This document shows, one piece after another, positions 16,287 to 25,081 of a stretch of DNA of 64,000 nt. Source of the stretch: Pseudomonas saudiphocaensis (GTDB lineage: Bacteria > Pseudomonadota > Gammaproteobacteria > Pseudomonadales > Pseudomonadaceae); NCBI RefSeq assembly GCF_000756775.1, contig NZ_CCSF01000001.1:2666001-2730000 (forward strand), written 5' to 3'. Position 1 is the first letter of the stretch. The number at the start of each line of letters is the position of its first letter. The notes beneath the pieces were generated by a model. It was not told the origin of the DNA and did not search any database. It worked only from the letters and a program-made list of their open reading frames with translations. The position numbers were made by a program, and so were the translations under genes.

Positions 16287-16931
16287 ATGCACCACTCCAC
16301 CATTCTCTTCGACCTCGACGGCACCCTCACCGACCCGCGTGAAGGCATCACCCGCTCGATCCAGTACGCGCTGGCCAAGCTCGATATCGACGAGCCGGAC
16401 CTGACCAAGCTCGAGCCCTTTATCGGCCCGCCGCTGCTGCAGGCCTTTATGCAGTTCTACGGTTTCGACGAAGCCCGTGCCTGGCAGGCGGTGGCCTTCT
16501 ACCGGGAGCGCTTCAAGGTGCAGGGGCTCTACGAAAACCTGCTGTTCGACGGCGTGCTGGAAATGCTCGAACACCTGCGCGGCCAGGGCCGCACGCTTTA
16601 TGTCGCCACTTCCAAGCCTTCGGTATTTGCCCGCGAGATCGCCCGGCACTTCTCCTTCGACCATCACTTCAAGGTGATCTACGGCAGCGAGCTGGACGGC
16701 ACTCGCACCGACAAGGTCGAGCTGATTGCCCACCTGCTCGCCGAAGAGAAGCTTGAAGCCGCACAAACCCTGATGATCGGTGACCGCAAGCACGACCTGA
16801 TCGGAGCCCGGGAAAACGGCTTGCAGGCTGCCGCCGTAGGCTACGGCTTCGGCAGTCATGCCGAACTGATGGCCGAGGCGCCCGCCTATTACTACGCCAC
16901 GCTCGCCGAACTACGCCAGGCCTTCGCCTGA
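16287..16931 (+). CDS. HAD-family hydrolase (phosphoglycolate phosphatase-like)
   Basis: A 214-residue haloacid dehalogenase phosphatase. Motif I is LFDLDGTLTD at the N-terminus, with the nucleophile and acid aspartates; motif II is the threonine/serine in YVATSKPS; motif III is the lysine before VELIAHL; motif IV is MIGDRKHDLIGA. An alpha-helical C1 cap lies between motifs I and II, as in Gph and PpaX. The physiological substrate cannot be read from sequence. The ATG at 16287 is preferred over an in-frame TTG two codons upstream. It is close to the PA0065-type gene of P. aeruginosa, which neighbours the same carbonic anhydrase. Confidence 0.9.
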   Translation: MHHSTILFDLDGTLTDPREGITRSIQYALAKLDIDEPDLTKLEPFIGPPLLQAFMQFYGFDEARAWQAVAFYRERFKVQGLYENLLFDGVLEMLEHLRGQGRTLYVATSKPSVFAREIARHFSFDHHFKVIYGSELDGTRTDKVELIAHLLAEEKLEAAQTLMIGDRKHDLIGARENGLQAAAVGYGFGSHAELMAEAPAYYYATLAELRQAFA

Positions 16932-16989
16932 TAAAGCGCCGGTCGCTGCTACCGCTTGGCGGAAATCCGAGCGCTCTGTGACGCGGCTC

Positions 16990-17016
16990 TCAAGACTTTA
17001 GACGTTTGGCCGATAG
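16990..17016 (+). promoter_or_regulatory. Candidate sigma-28 (FliA) promoter of the chemoreceptor gene
   Basis: TCAAG (16990-16994) and GCCGATAG (17009-17016) are separated by 14 bases, which closely fits the pseudomonad flagellar sigma-28 pattern TCAAG...GCCGATAA. It lies about 75 bases before the chemoreceptor start, on the same strand. Promoters of this class drive many chemotaxis receptors. Read by eye. Confidence 0.7.
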
Positions 17017-17091
17017 CTGCGCCGGCGACAAAAACTGACGCCAGAAAAGCGGCGCTGTTTTTTTCGCACCCAACGGCTATTGGAGATTCTG

Positions 17092-19008
17092 ATGAATTGG
17101 TTCGGCAACCTGAGCGTCAACCGCAAGCTCGGTCTGGGCTTCGGTCTTGTACTGTTGTTCACCCTGGCGCTCGCCGTCATCGGCTGGAACAGCCTGAACA
17201 GCATGATCGACCGCAGCGATCGAATGGGCGACATCGCCTCGCTGGGTGCAGCAACCAATCTGGTTCAGATCAGCCGGCTGGAATACATGCTCACCGATGG
17301 CGATGAAAACGCCTTGCGCCAGGCCCAGGCCGCGCTGGACGAGCTCAAGCACAAACAGCAGGCGATGAAGCAGAACTTCACCCAGGGCACCAACGTAAGT
17401 CTGCTGGGCGAGATTGAGCAGGGTATCCAGGTTTATCAGCAGGCCCTGCAGCAGATGGTTGCCGCCGTCGGCAGCACCCAGGCCGCTCGCCGGGACATGA
17501 TTGCCCAGGGCAACGAAGTGGTACAAAGCATCGACGCGGTACGCGTGCGCATCGAGCAGATCGAACTGCCCGAAGAGCGCGACCGCCTGTTCCGCGCCTT
17601 CACCGCGTTCAATGAAGAGATGCTGGTCACCCGCTACGAGGTGCGCGGCTTCATGATGACCGGCTCCGCCGACCGCGAAGCCACCCTCGGCAAGCAGATG
17701 GACGTCACCCGCGCTGAGCTGGCGCGTATCGAACCCATCCTGGCGCAGGAATTTCCCGAGAGCCTGAAGCGCCTCAAGAGTGCTCTGGAGGCCTACTTCG
17801 CCTCGCTGGATGGGTACAAGAACAGCCTGCGCGCGCTGAAGGCCATCGGCCCCGGTTTGACCGAGCATGCCAGCGCCATCCAGCGCCTGACCGAGGAATT
17901 GCAAAGCCATCAGATTGCGCTGCGTGACGCCGACAGTGCCGCAGCCCGCAGTCTGCAGGTGATCGGCGCACTCGCCGCGCTGCTGCTGGGCCTGCTCGCC
18001 GCGGTGGTCATCACCCGGCAGATAACCCACCCGCTGCACCACACCATGCGCATCGCCGAGCGTATTGCCCAGGGCGACCTGACCGCCACCGAGCCGGCCA
18101 CCCGCCGCGACGAGCTGGGCAACCTGCAGCGCGGCATCCAGAGCATGGCCGCCACGCTGCGCGAGCTGATTGCCGGCATCCGCGACAGCGCCACCCAGAT
18201 AGCCGCCGCCGCTGAAGAGCTTTCGGTGGTTACCGAACAGACCAGCACCGGCGCGCAGAAGCAGAAGATCGAGACCGACCAGGTCGCCACCGCCATGCAC
18301 GAGATGTCTGCCACCGTTCAGGACGTCGCCCGCAACGCCGAAGCGGCTGCCGAAGCGGCGACCCACGCCGATAACGAAGCCCGCCAGGGCGACGAAGTGG
18401 TCAACGAGGTGATCACGCAGATCGAGCGCCTGGCCTCGGAGGTCAACCGCTCCACCGAAGCGATGACCCACCTGGAGCAGGAAAGCCACAAGATCGGCAG
18501 CGTCATGGACGTTATCAAGGCAGTCGCCGAGCAGACCAACCTGCTGGCGCTGAACGCCGCCATCGAGGCCGCGCGCGCAGGCGAGGCCGGTCGCGGCTTC
18601 GCCGTGGTCGCCGATGAAGTTCGCACGCTCGCTCAACGTACTCAGCAGTCCACTGAAGAAATCGAGGGCCTGGTGGCCGGTCTGCAGTCGGGAACCCAAC
18701 GCGTCTCTGCCAGCCTGAACAGCAGCCACCACCTGGCCGGTAGCAGCGTGACGCTGACTCGCAAGGCCGGCACCGCGCTGATCGCCATCAACAGCGGCGT
18801 ATCGAGCATCCAGTCGATGAACCAGCAGATCGCTGCCGCCGCCGAGCAGCAGAGCGCGGTGGCCGAGGAAATCAGCCGCAGCGTGCTGAACGTTCGCGAT
18901 GTGACCGAGCAAAGCAGCACCGCCACTCAGGAGATCGCCAAGTCCAGTACCGAACTGGCGCGCCTGGGCCACCAGCTGACCGGCATGGTCAGCCGCTTCC
19001 GGATCTGA
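17092..19008 (+). CDS. Methyl-accepting chemotaxis protein with HBM-type sensor (McpS-like)
   Basis: A 638-residue chemoreceptor: a short cytoplasmic N-terminus, membrane helix 1 (about 10-31), a large all-helical periplasmic domain of about 250 residues, membrane helix 2 (about 285-305), a HAMP domain with the RRDELGNL segment, and a long signalling coiled coil whose tip is [19 protein letters not shown]. The size of the helical sensor and the overall length match the helical bimodular (HBM) receptors, such as P. putida McpS, which senses TCA-cycle intermediates; the ligand here is inferred, not shown. The ATG at 17092 has TTGGAG upstream. A sigma-28-like promoter precedes it, and a terminator follows. 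Confidence 0.93.
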   Translation: MNWFGNLSVNRKLGLGFGLVLLFTLALAVIGWNSLNSMIDRSDRMGDIASLGAATNLVQISRLEYMLTDGDENALRQAQAALDELKHKQQAMKQNFTQGTNVSLLGEIEQGIQVYQQALQQMVAAVGSTQAARRDMIAQGNEVVQSIDAVRVRIEQIELPEERDRLFRAFTAFNEEMLVTRYEVRGFMMTGSADREATLGKQMDVTRAELARIEPILAQEFPESLKRLKSALEAYFASLDGYKNSLRALKAIGPGLTEHASAIQRLTEELQSHQIALRDADSAAARSLQVIGALAALLLGLLAAVVITRQITHPLHHTMRIAERIAQGDLTATEPATRRDELGNLQRGIQSMAATLRELIAGIRDSATQIAAAAEELSVVTEQTSTGAQKQKIETDQVATAMHEMSATVQDVARNAEAAAEAATHADNEARQGDEVVNEVITQIERLASEVNRSTEAMTHLEQESHKIGSVMDVIKAVAEQTNLLALNAAIEAARAGEAGRGFAVVADEVRTLAQRTQQSTEEIEGLVAGLQSGTQRVSASLNSSHHLAGSSVTLTRKAGTALIAINSGVSSIQSMNQQIAAAAEQQSAVAEEISRSVLNVRDVTEQSSTATQEIAKSSTELARLGHQLTGMVSRFRI

Positions 19009-19021
19009 TCACTGCAAAAAG

Positions 19022-19056
19022 AACGCCCCGTCGCCACTCAGGTGGAGGGGCGTTTT
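19022..19056 (+). terminator. Intrinsic terminator after the chemoreceptor gene
   Basis: AACGCCCC (19022-19029) and GGGGCGTT (19047-19054) form a stem, with an inner CCAC/GTGG pairing in the loop, followed by a short T-run. It begins 14 bases after the chemoreceptor stop codon. Confidence 0.8.
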
Positions 19057-19080
19057 CACGCCCGCCCGTAGCCCGCAGGC

Positions 19081-19107
19081 AAAAAAAAAGCGTGCCCGAA
19101 GGCACGC
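19081..19107 (-). terminator. Intrinsic terminator of the ferritin-like operon
   Basis: On the minus strand GCGTGCC/GGCACGC (19090-19096 with 19101-19107) form a stem around a tetraloop, and the strand continues into nine T residues (19081-19089). It lies 22 bases beyond the stop of the small ferritin-like gene. Confidence 0.88.
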
Positions 19108-19128
19108 CAAATGAAGCGCACACGCAAT

Positions 19129-19851
19129 CTATTTGATCTGGACGATCAGGTCTCGGCGGACCAGGGTCTTGATCTTCACCAGGTGGTCGTCCTCCTGCTC
19201 CTTGGCCTTGTGGAAGCTCTTGGCGATGTTCGGATGACCGCCTGCCTCGGCCAGCTCGATCAGCAGCTCCCAGGCGGCGTTGTCCTCAAGCTCGATGGTC
19301 AGCAGCGCACCCATGCCCTGGGCGACATTGGTCCGCGAGTCGGTGAGCACCTGCATCACGCCCATGGCTTTTACCCCGGCCACATCGGCGCAGGGCGTCA
19401 TCGCCGTGGGGTCGGCGCCCAGCGTCTCGATGGCCTCGCGCACCAGGTTCATATGCTCGAACTCCTCGTCGCGAATGTGCTTGAGTACCTGCACAAGGTC
19501 CGAATCGGCGCCTTCCAGGGCTTTGGCCTTGGCGATCATGGCGTCGTAGAGGCGCACGCCGTTACGCTCGAAGGCCAGGCGCTCGCCCAGCTTGTCGATA
19601 AGTATTTCCGGGCTCTTGCCCAGGGCCATGTCGAAGGTGGTCTTGAGCATGCCCTTGGCCGAGCCAGGCACCGGTACCGAACCAATCCGCTCGGCCTCCT
19701 CGTTGCGCACGATGCGCTCGGTCTTGATCGCCTTGGAGTCGCCGGGGACATCCGGGCGAATCTGCTCCACCGCTTCGAGCAGGCTCTTGGTGTCTTTGGG
19801 TGACATCTGCACGCCAGTCATGTTGGCGCCGACTTTCGCTGAAGTTGCCAT
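19129..19851 (-). CDS. Ferritin-like domain protein (small partner)
   Basis: A 240-residue protein predicted to be mostly helical. Acidic and histidine ligands are spaced as in a ferritin-like four-helix diiron bundle: E95, E130 with H133 (EEFEH), E187 or E189 (IELED), and E220 with H223 (EDDH). A ~70-residue N-terminal extension with no obvious fold precedes the bundle. It is 12 bases downstream of the large ferritin-like gene, with which it must be co-transcribed, and ends in a strong terminator. Related bundles store iron, oxidise ferrous iron or use oxygen or peroxide; which applies cannot be told. I know no characterised homologue of the pair. Confidence 0.8.
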   Translation of the reverse strand: MATSAKVGANMTGVQMSPKDTKSLLEAVEQIRPDVPGDSKAIKTERIVRNEEAERIGSVPVPGSAKGMLKTTFDMALGKSPEILIDKLGERLAFERNGVRLYDAMIAKAKALEGADSDLVQVLKHIRDEEFEHMNLVREAIETLGADPTAMTPCADVAGVKAMGVMQVLTDSRTNVAQGMGALLTIELEDNAAWELLIELAEAGGHPNIAKSFHKAKEQEDDHLVKIKTLVRRDLIVQIK

Positions 19852-19863
19852 ATCGATCTCTCC

Positions 19864-21033
19864 TCAGGATTTCTTGCGCATGAGTTCGCCGCCCGGTCCC
19901 CACTGGTAACCCGCCGAGACGATGTCCGAGGCGAGCCCTTGGGAGGCCAGGTAAGCGCGATAGTCCAGGGAAGATTGCGGCTCCTTGGCTTTATCGACAT
20001 AGGCGGGGCCGGCCGTACGCAGATTGACTTCGGCAGCCAGTACCTGGCGGACGAATTCACGCTGGCTCTTGAACTCGACCATCTTCGGCAGCGGGCCGGC
20101 GAGAATCTCGGCCGGGTCGCGACCTTCGATCTTCTTGAACCATTCGCAGGCAACGTTCAGGTGGCCCAGCTCGTAGTCGAGGAAGCGTTCCCAGATCGCC
20201 TTGATACGCGGGTTGGTCTCCTGCTCGGCGCAGCTGGCGTACATGTAGACCTCCATCGCCTCATGCACCAGCCACTTCTCGATATGGCTTTCGCTGGGGT
20301 CTTGCAGCGCGCCGTACTGAGTCACGTGCTGCTCTTCCACCGAAGCGATCTCGGCATACAGCTGCCGCGCCACCGGGTCGGCGAACAGCGGGCCGATGTT
20401 CATGTAGTAATCGTGGGTCTGGTATTCCGCGCCAGTGATCAGCGCCGCGTGGATCTTGGTGATCAGCGCAGCGTTGTTCTTCTCGTAGTTGTCGCGGATG
20501 TCGTTTTCCGGGTGACGATGGTGCTCGGACGTCTTGCGACCGGGAACGATGTCGGTATAGCCCTGCAAGATGTTGTTGGCATCCTTGCCTTCCAGGCGAT
20601 CGAGCATGGCCGAGTAGCGGTACAGGTGATCAAAGTCCTCCAGCAGGCCGAAGCGGTAGGTCTGCGCCTGGTAGGGATCGGGTTCGTTCTGCGCCACGGC
20701 GGCGGTCACCTCGATGGCCACCTGCTCGTAGGCGACGGTGGTTTCCAGCGGCGAGTGGTCGGCACCAATCAGCCAGTTGACCATGGTCGCCTGGTGCTGC
20801 TCGACACGACGGATGTCCGCCAGCGGCAGGCGCAGCTCCTTGTTGAAGCGGGCGATGCCGTGCTTCAGGCGTAGCGCGTCGGTCTCGACGCCATTCATCA
20901 GGATGATACGGACCCGGGTAAAAGCGTCGTCATCCAGCTTGCTGATCGGCTGGCCCGCCATTTCCTTCCATGTGAATTTTTGCTTCTCCAGGGGCGTGCC
21001 TTTGTTATCAAGAATTCCGGAAATGGTCTCCAT
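19864..21033 (-). CDS. Ferritin-like domain protein (large partner)
   Basis: A 389-residue helical protein. In the middle and second half, possible diiron ligands are E203 (GAEYQTHD), E233 with H236 (EEQH), E261 (VHEAMEVY) and E288 with H291 (ELGH), again the E-ExxH-E-ExxH order. A histidine-rich stretch TSEHHRHPEND precedes the bundle, and the first half contains a further helical region with EQH and EDFDH motifs. GGAGG stands 4 bases before the ATG at 21033; the longer frame to 21123 lacks support. No signal peptide is present, so it is cytosolic. Function unknown; possible roles are iron or peroxide handling or an oxygen-dependent diiron reaction together with the small partner. Confidence 0.8.
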   Translation of the reverse strand: METISGILDNKGTPLEKQKFTWKEMAGQPISKLDDDAFTRVRIILMNGVETDALRLKHGIARFNKELRLPLADIRRVEQHQATMVNWLIGADHSPLETTVAYEQVAIEVTAAVAQNEPDPYQAQTYRFGLLEDFDHLYRYSAMLDRLEGKDANNILQGYTDIVPGRKTSEHHRHPENDIRDNYEKNNAALITKIHAALITGAEYQTHDYYMNIGPLFADPVARQLYAEIASVEEQHVTQYGALQDPSESHIEKWLVHEAMEVYMYASCAEQETNPRIKAIWERFLDYELGHLNVACEWFKKIEGRDPAEILAGPLPKMVEFKSQREFVRQVLAAEVNLRTAGPAYVDKAKEPQSSLDYRAYLASQGLASDIVSAGYQWGPGGELMRKKS

Positions 21034-21219
21034 GGAGCCTCCGTTGTTATGCATGGGAATCAGGCATCGGTAATCGCGGCCACGAATGTGGGCGACCTTT
21101 AAAGGGGACCGGAGAGCTCGCAAAAGGATTCGCGCCGTTCATCGGCGGTGAGCTGATCGTCGCCGATGAGTCGCAAACGTGAAGGCTTCGCTAAGGGCTA
21201 CAGGCGCCTTGCGTGGTGA

Positions 21220-22308
21220 TTACAAGCGATTGGCCGCTTCGCCTGTTTGGCCCAACAGTTGCGTCAGGCGAGCTTCCCGTTCGTCGGCGGGGCGTTTGGC
21301 CAGCGCCGCCACTTCGGTATGGAAGCGCTGCCAGTCCCGTTCGCACTCTTCGAACAGGGCGGAAAAAGCGGCTACCCAACGGTCATACAGGCCGAACGGC
21401 ACCAGGGTGGCATTGTTCAGCGGCTGGGCGAACCAGCGATCGAAACGCCGATCGCCGCCCCACTGGGTATCACGCAAGGTTCGGTAGGCCTGGCGCAGGC
21501 GCATGAATTCGGCCTGTTTGAGCTGGCGTAGCTCTTCCTCGGAGCGCGGCGACGCGTACAGCTCGGCCAGGCGCTCGCGGGTCGCCAGCAATAGCTCCAC
21601 CAGTTGTCGGTAGCGTGCCCGAGCCTGTGCCGCCTGCTCGGGCAGGCCACGGCTGGCCTGCCATTGCCGCAACCCTTCACGCTCTACAAAGCTGGCGTAG
21701 GACTCGTTGAACGCCGTGTCGCCGGGCAGGTAAAGCTGCTGGTGGGCCAGCTCATGGAAGATCAGCCCGGCCAGTTGCTCATCGTTGCGCCGCAGCATGG
21801 TGTTGAGCAGCGGATCATCGAACCAGCCCAGGGTCGAATAGGCTTCCACGCCGGCGACCAGGGTATCCAGGCCCTTGGCCTGCAACCGCGCCGCCGCACC
21901 ACGCGCTGCGCCCTGACGGTAGTAGCCGCGGTAGGCCACGCAGCCGGCGATAGGGAAGCAGTGCTGCAGCGGCTCGACGGAAAACTCCTCGGTGGCAAAC
22001 AGATTCCACACCACGTAAGGACGCTGCAGGTCGGCGTAGAGCCGATAACTGCTGTTGTCCGGCAGACCCAGCGCACTGCTGGCGAAATCACGCGCCTGCT
22101 GCGCCTGGTCGAGGCGCTGGCGCAGGGCCTGGTCACGGCTTTCATCGGCGATCAGCGCCGCCACCGGTTGACGCGCACGTAACAACTCCAGTTGCCCCTG
22201 TGCCAGTTGCCCGTAGTAGCTGCTGCAACCATTCAGACCGACGGCCAGCAACAGGGGAACCCAGCGCAGACGCAGGCGGTCGATCAAGGCGGCGTTGAGC
22301 TTCGACAT
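21220..22308 (-). CDS. Putative lipoprotein zinc aminopeptidase (DUF2265-like)
   Basis: A 362-residue protein with a lipoprotein signal ending LAVGLNGC (lipidated C28) and a zinc-peptidase motif HELAHQ (H185, E186, H189), followed by NESYASFVE with E202 as the probable third ligand. These features match the 'predicted aminopeptidase' family found in many proteobacteria; no substrate is known. The ATG at 22308 was preferred because it starts directly before the signal peptide; the open frame extends to 22467 across the start of the divergent lipoprotein gene. The 94-base spacer to that gene must hold both promoters. Confidence 0.85.
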   Translation of the reverse strand: MSKLNAALIDRLRLRWVPLLLAVGLNGCSSYYGQLAQGQLELLRARQPVAALIADESRDQALRQRLDQAQQARDFASSALGLPDNSSYRLYADLQRPYVVWNLFATEEFSVEPLQHCFPIAGCVAYRGYYRQGAARGAAARLQAKGLDTLVAGVEAYSTLGWFDDPLLNTMLRRNDEQLAGLIFHELAHQQLYLPGDTAFNESYASFVEREGLRQWQASRGLPEQAAQARARYRQLVELLLATRERLAELYASPRSEEELRQLKQAEFMRLRQAYRTLRDTQWGGDRRFDRWFAQPLNNATLVPFGLYDRWVAAFSALFEECERDWQRFHTEVAALAKRPADEREARLTQLLGQTGEAANRL

Positions 22309-22402
22309 GGGGCAACCTATGGAAATGCGGCGCAGACACCCTACAAAGCGGTACGGCGGACGGCAATCCCGCCGTATCGACCCCTCCAGCCGGAGTTCTA
22401 GC

Positions 22403-22828
22403 ATGCGTGGTTTCCTTGTCGCCCTGTTGATTTCAAGCCTGGCCGGCTGCTCGCTGTGGATGCCCAAGCCCGACCCGACCCAGGCCTGGATCGACCTGGA
22501 GCCGCTGGAGAAAACCGACCTGCAGGCGCTGGCAGTGGATGGCCGCCGCCTGGATGACGACCGCTACTTTCAGGTCCAGCCCGGCAGTCGCACGCTGGAG
22601 ATGCGCTATCGCTTTCAGGTAGAGGGCGCCGATATCGGTCCCGGCAGCAAGCCGCTCGCACGTGACTGCAAGCTGAGCCTGGAGTACGACGGCTTCACTG
22701 CCGGCAACCGCTACCGACTGGTCGCTGGCGGCTACGGTTTCCGCCCCTGGGCCAAACTCTACGACCCGCAACAGCGGCTGTTGGCGCGGGCCACGGAAAA
22801 AGGTTGCGGCAACCTCGCGGAACGCTGA
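22403..22828 (+). CDS. Putative lipoprotein (paralogue 1)
   Basis: A 141-residue protein with a lipoprotein signal peptide ending SSLAGC, then a small beta-rich domain containing RYFQVQPGSRTLEMRYRFQV and, later, CKLSLEYDGFTAGNRYRLVA. The same pattern recurs in the next gene (RYFQVPPGKHELEARYEFEI and CTLVVNYDNFEAGKRYLFQA), so the two are paralogues. CGGAG lies 8 bases before the ATG at 22403. The domain resembles small surface beta-sandwich proteins, but I recognise no function. Both copies have a pair of conserved cysteines outside the lipobox, which may form a disulfide. Confidence 0.8.
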   Translation: MRGFLVALLISSLAGCSLWMPKPDPTQAWIDLEPLEKTDLQALAVDGRRLDDDRYFQVQPGSRTLEMRYRFQVEGADIGPGSKPLARDCKLSLEYDGFTAGNRYRLVAGGYGFRPWAKLYDPQQRLLARATEKGCGNLAER

Positions 22829-22849
22829 TTCAGCCCTTATCACAGCACC

Positions 22850-22927
22850 TCGTAGGAGCTGGCCATGCCTGCGAACAGGGCGCATGCTCTGGTGCGGGAT
22901 CTTTCACGGGCATGGCCCGTTCCCACA
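22850..22927. repeat. REP-like imperfect inverted repeat
   Basis: GTAGGAGCTGGCCATGCC at the left is answered by GGGCATGGCCCGTTCCCAC at the right, an imperfect palindrome of the pseudomonad GTAGGAGC/GTGGGAAC type. It sits in the 218-base spacer between the two lipoprotein genes. Confidence 0.55.
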
Positions 22928-23046
22928 GAAAAAGCGCAGACCCGCCAGCACGAGCCAGCTGCGCCCGCAAGTCCGCTCGCACATTGAAAACCGACGGTAT
23001 CTGGCGCAGGCTCGGGCAGACGAATCAAACAACTCTGGAGTCACCC

Positions 23047-23457
23047 ATGCGCCTGTCGCTTGCCCTCCTGCTCGCCCTTGCCCTTGGCGGCTGTGCCGGT
23101 CCGCTGCCGTCGCCCGACCCGAATATGGCCTGGGTGGACATGACGGCGCAGACCACCGATATCTTCATGTCCGACCGTCTGGACGGCAAACGCACCTATG
23201 ATGGTCGCTACTTCCAGGTCCCGCCGGGCAAACATGAACTCGAAGCGCGCTACGAATTCGAAATCAGCAGCGGCGGGTTCGGCCTGTTCGGCGATACCCA
23301 GACCATGCGCTGTACCCTGGTGGTCAATTACGACAATTTCGAGGCCGGCAAGCGTTACCTGTTCCAGGCCCGCTCACTGGGCTTCACCCCTCAGGGCTGG
23401 CTGCGCGACGAGCAGCGCAATGTGCTGGTCCGCGCTGAAGCCGAACACTGCTACTGA
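23047..23457 (+). CDS. Putative lipoprotein (paralogue 2)
   Basis: A 136-residue lipoprotein: the signal peptide ends ALALGGC and the mature part repeats the layout of the preceding lipoprotein, including PDPNMAWVDM versus PDPTQAWIDL near the N-terminus. TGGAG precedes the ATG at 23047. A REP-like palindrome separates the two paralogues, so they may be transcribed apart. Gene pairs of this kind also occur near prlC in P. aeruginosa (PA0061-PA0063 area, from memory). Function unknown. Confidence 0.8.
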   Translation: MRLSLALLLALALGGCAGPLPSPDPNMAWVDMTAQTTDIFMSDRLDGKRTYDGRYFQVPPGKHELEARYEFEISSGGFGLFGDTQTMRCTLVVNYDNFEAGKRYLFQARSLGFTPQGWLRDEQRNVLVRAEAEHCY

Positions 23458-23478
23458 ATCTGAATTTCGAGGTAGACG

Positions 23479-24474
23479 ATGTCCCGTATCTCCGAGACCC
23501 GCTTTTCCGCACTGGATCTGGCGCCCATCCGCGACGATGGCACCCCGGCGCAAGCCCTGCACAACGCCCTGGCGCTGGCCCAACATGTGGAAGGACTCGA
23601 CTTCGAACGCTTCTGGGTCGCCGAACACCACAACATGGACGGCATCGCCAGCGCGGCCACCTCGGTACTGATCGGCTACCTGGCCGCCAATACCTCGCGT
23701 ATCCGTCTGGGTGCGGGCGGCGTCATGCTGCCCAACCATGCGCCCCTGGTGATCGCCGAGCAGTTCGGCACCCTTGAGGCGTTGTATCCCGGGCGCATCG
23801 AACTGGGCCTGGGTCGCGCACCCGGCGCCGACCAGTTCACCGCCCACGCGCTGCGCCGCGATCGCATGGGCAGCGCCGATGACTTCCCGCAGGACGTTGA
23901 AGAGCTGGAAATGCTGCTCGGCCCGCGCCAGCCCAACCAGCGGGTGATCGCCATGCCCGGAGTGAACAGCAATGTGCCGATCTGGCTGTTGGGCTCCAGC
24001 CTGTTCAGCGCCCAGCTGGCGGCGGCCAAGGGCCTGCCCTACGCCTTCGCCTCGCACTTTGCGCCGCGCTTTATGCACCAGGCGATCAAGCTGTATCGCG
24101 ACAACTTCCAGCCGTCCGCGGTGCTCGACAAACCCTACGTGATGCTCGGCGTACCGCTGATTGCCGCCGACAGCGACGAGCAGGCCGAATATCTGGCCAC
24201 CAGCGTCTACCAGCGCATCCTTGCGCTGATCCGCGGCCAGAGCCTGGTGCTGCGCCCGCCGGTGCAAAGCATGAAGGGCCTGTGGTTGCCCCACGAGCAG
24301 CAGGCAGTGGGTGACTTCCTTGGCCTGGCGCTGATTGGCGGCTCGGAGAAGGTTCGCGCGCGACTGGATGTGCTGCTGGAACAGACCCAGGCCGACGAGC
24401 TGATCTTCACCTGCGACCTTTACGAAACCGCCGACCGCCATCGCGCCTTCGAGATACTGGCCGGGCTGAAGTAA
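23479..24474 (+). CDS. LLM-class flavin-dependent oxidoreductase (luciferase-like)
   Basis: A 331-residue TIM-barrel protein of the bacterial luciferase-like monooxygenase group 2, close to E. coli YhbW. Family marks are [16 protein letters not shown] near the N-terminus, [24 protein letters not shown]... (conserved G-G-x-M-L-P-N segment), and [12 protein letters not shown], which contacts the flavin phosphate. It would use FMN supplied as a reduced cofactor; the substrate is unknown. GAGG precedes the ATG, and the gene starts 21 bases after the second lipoprotein gene, so they could share a transcript. Confidence 0.92.
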   Translation: MSRISETRFSALDLAPIRDDGTPAQALHNALALAQHVEGLDFERFWVAEHHNMDGIASAATSVLIGYLAANTSRIRLGAGGVMLPNHAPLVIAEQFGTLEALYPGRIELGLGRAPGADQFTAHALRRDRMGSADDFPQDVEELEMLLGPRQPNQRVIAMPGVNSNVPIWLLGSSLFSAQLAAAKGLPYAFASHFAPRFMHQAIKLYRDNFQPSAVLDKPYVMLGVPLIAADSDEQAEYLATSVYQRILALIRGQSLVLRPPVQSMKGLWLPHEQQAVGDFLGLALIGGSEKVRARLDVLLEQTQADELIFTCDLYETADRHRAFEILAGLK

Positions 24475-24783
24475 CGTTTGGCTGGCGGGTAATGCCGCCG
24501 GTCAACGCGTAAAGGCCAATGCGAAGTCGCTTATTCAAAGCTTCGCGCCGGGGGCGGCGCTCCCTCAAGTCGCAGTAGGCGTCGCACTACCTGTGGGAGG
24601 CGCGCCCACGCGCCGAAAATGGTCAATGGACCAACCCGGTTTTCGCCTGGCAGTGCGTCTTGTAGACTCGGCCATACGCTTCGCGTCAATGTGATCGTGC
24701 AACTGCGACTGCCAAAATCAGCCGCAGGCAAATCGCCGGAAGTTCCGGCATAGGCCGAACAAGCTCGGCCCTACCGCAACGTA
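24475..24783. other. Intergenic region with hairpin-forming REP-like sequence
   Basis: This 309-base gap between the convergent monooxygenase and dodecin genes has no credible open frame. It contains GC-rich arms around 24595-24620 (GTGGGAGGCGCGCCCACGCGCC) in which GTGGG pairs with CCCAC, and a second palindrome at 24751-24773 listed separately. It probably serves as a shared 3' region. Confidence 0.5.
24751..24773. repeat. REP-like palindrome, GGCCGAA family
   Basis: TAGGCCGAACAAGCTCGGCC followed by CTA is a near-perfect inverted repeat with arms TAGGCCGA and TCGGCCCTA. It is located 10 bases after the dodecin stop on the minus strand and could act as its transcript end. Related copies lie at 16211-16236 and 54334-54357. 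Confidence 0.6.
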
Positions 24784-24999
24784 TCAGCTGTCCTTCAGAC
24801 GGAAGCCTATCTTCATCGTTACCTGGAAGTGCGCCACCTGGCCATCGGCGACATGGCCGCGAATCTCGCCCACCTCGAACCACTCGATGCTCTGCAGCGT
24901 CTTGTTCGCCTCGGCGATGGCGTTGCGGATGGCCTCGTCGACGCTATTGCGCGACGAGCCGACGATCTCGATTTTCTTGTAGGTGTGATGATCCGACAT
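24784..24999 (-). CDS. Dodecin flavin-binding protein
   Basis: A 71-residue protein with the dodecin pattern: YKKIEIVGSSRNSVDEAIRNA at the N-terminus, a single helix, then IEWFEVGEIRGHV with the conserved tryptophan that stacks on flavin, and VAHFQVTMKIGFRL as the last strands. Dodecins assemble as hollow dodecamers that bind FMN or riboflavin and buffer or sequester free flavin. The ATG at 24999 is preceded by AGGAGGC. Its neighbour on the other side of the spacer is a flavin-dependent monooxygenase, which may be coincidence. Confidence 0.95.
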   Translation of the reverse strand: MSDHHTYKKIEIVGSSRNSVDEAIRNAIAEANKTLQSIEWFEVGEIRGHVADGQVAHFQVTMKIGFRLKDS

Positions 25000-25081
25000 G
25001 AATGCCTCCTTCTGGTCCGCGAGACTCCGCTCGAATGAGTGCGTCCTGCTGAATTGAGGCCAGCAGAGCGTGGCGAAGTTC
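25000..25081. other. Upstream region of dodecin
   Basis: A short non-coding stretch that should hold the dodecin promoter; no clear -35/-10 pair was recognised. It runs directly into the repeat array at 25082, and its last bases (GAAGTTCAGG) partly resemble the junction sequence GAATTCAGG of the array units. Confidence 0.4.

Noticed and set aside
17077-18972. 631-residue minus-strand open frame opposite the chemoreceptor
   Set aside because: Exact mirror of a well-supported chemoreceptor gene; its periodic Gly/Leu/Val pattern is the reverse of the coiled-coil codons.
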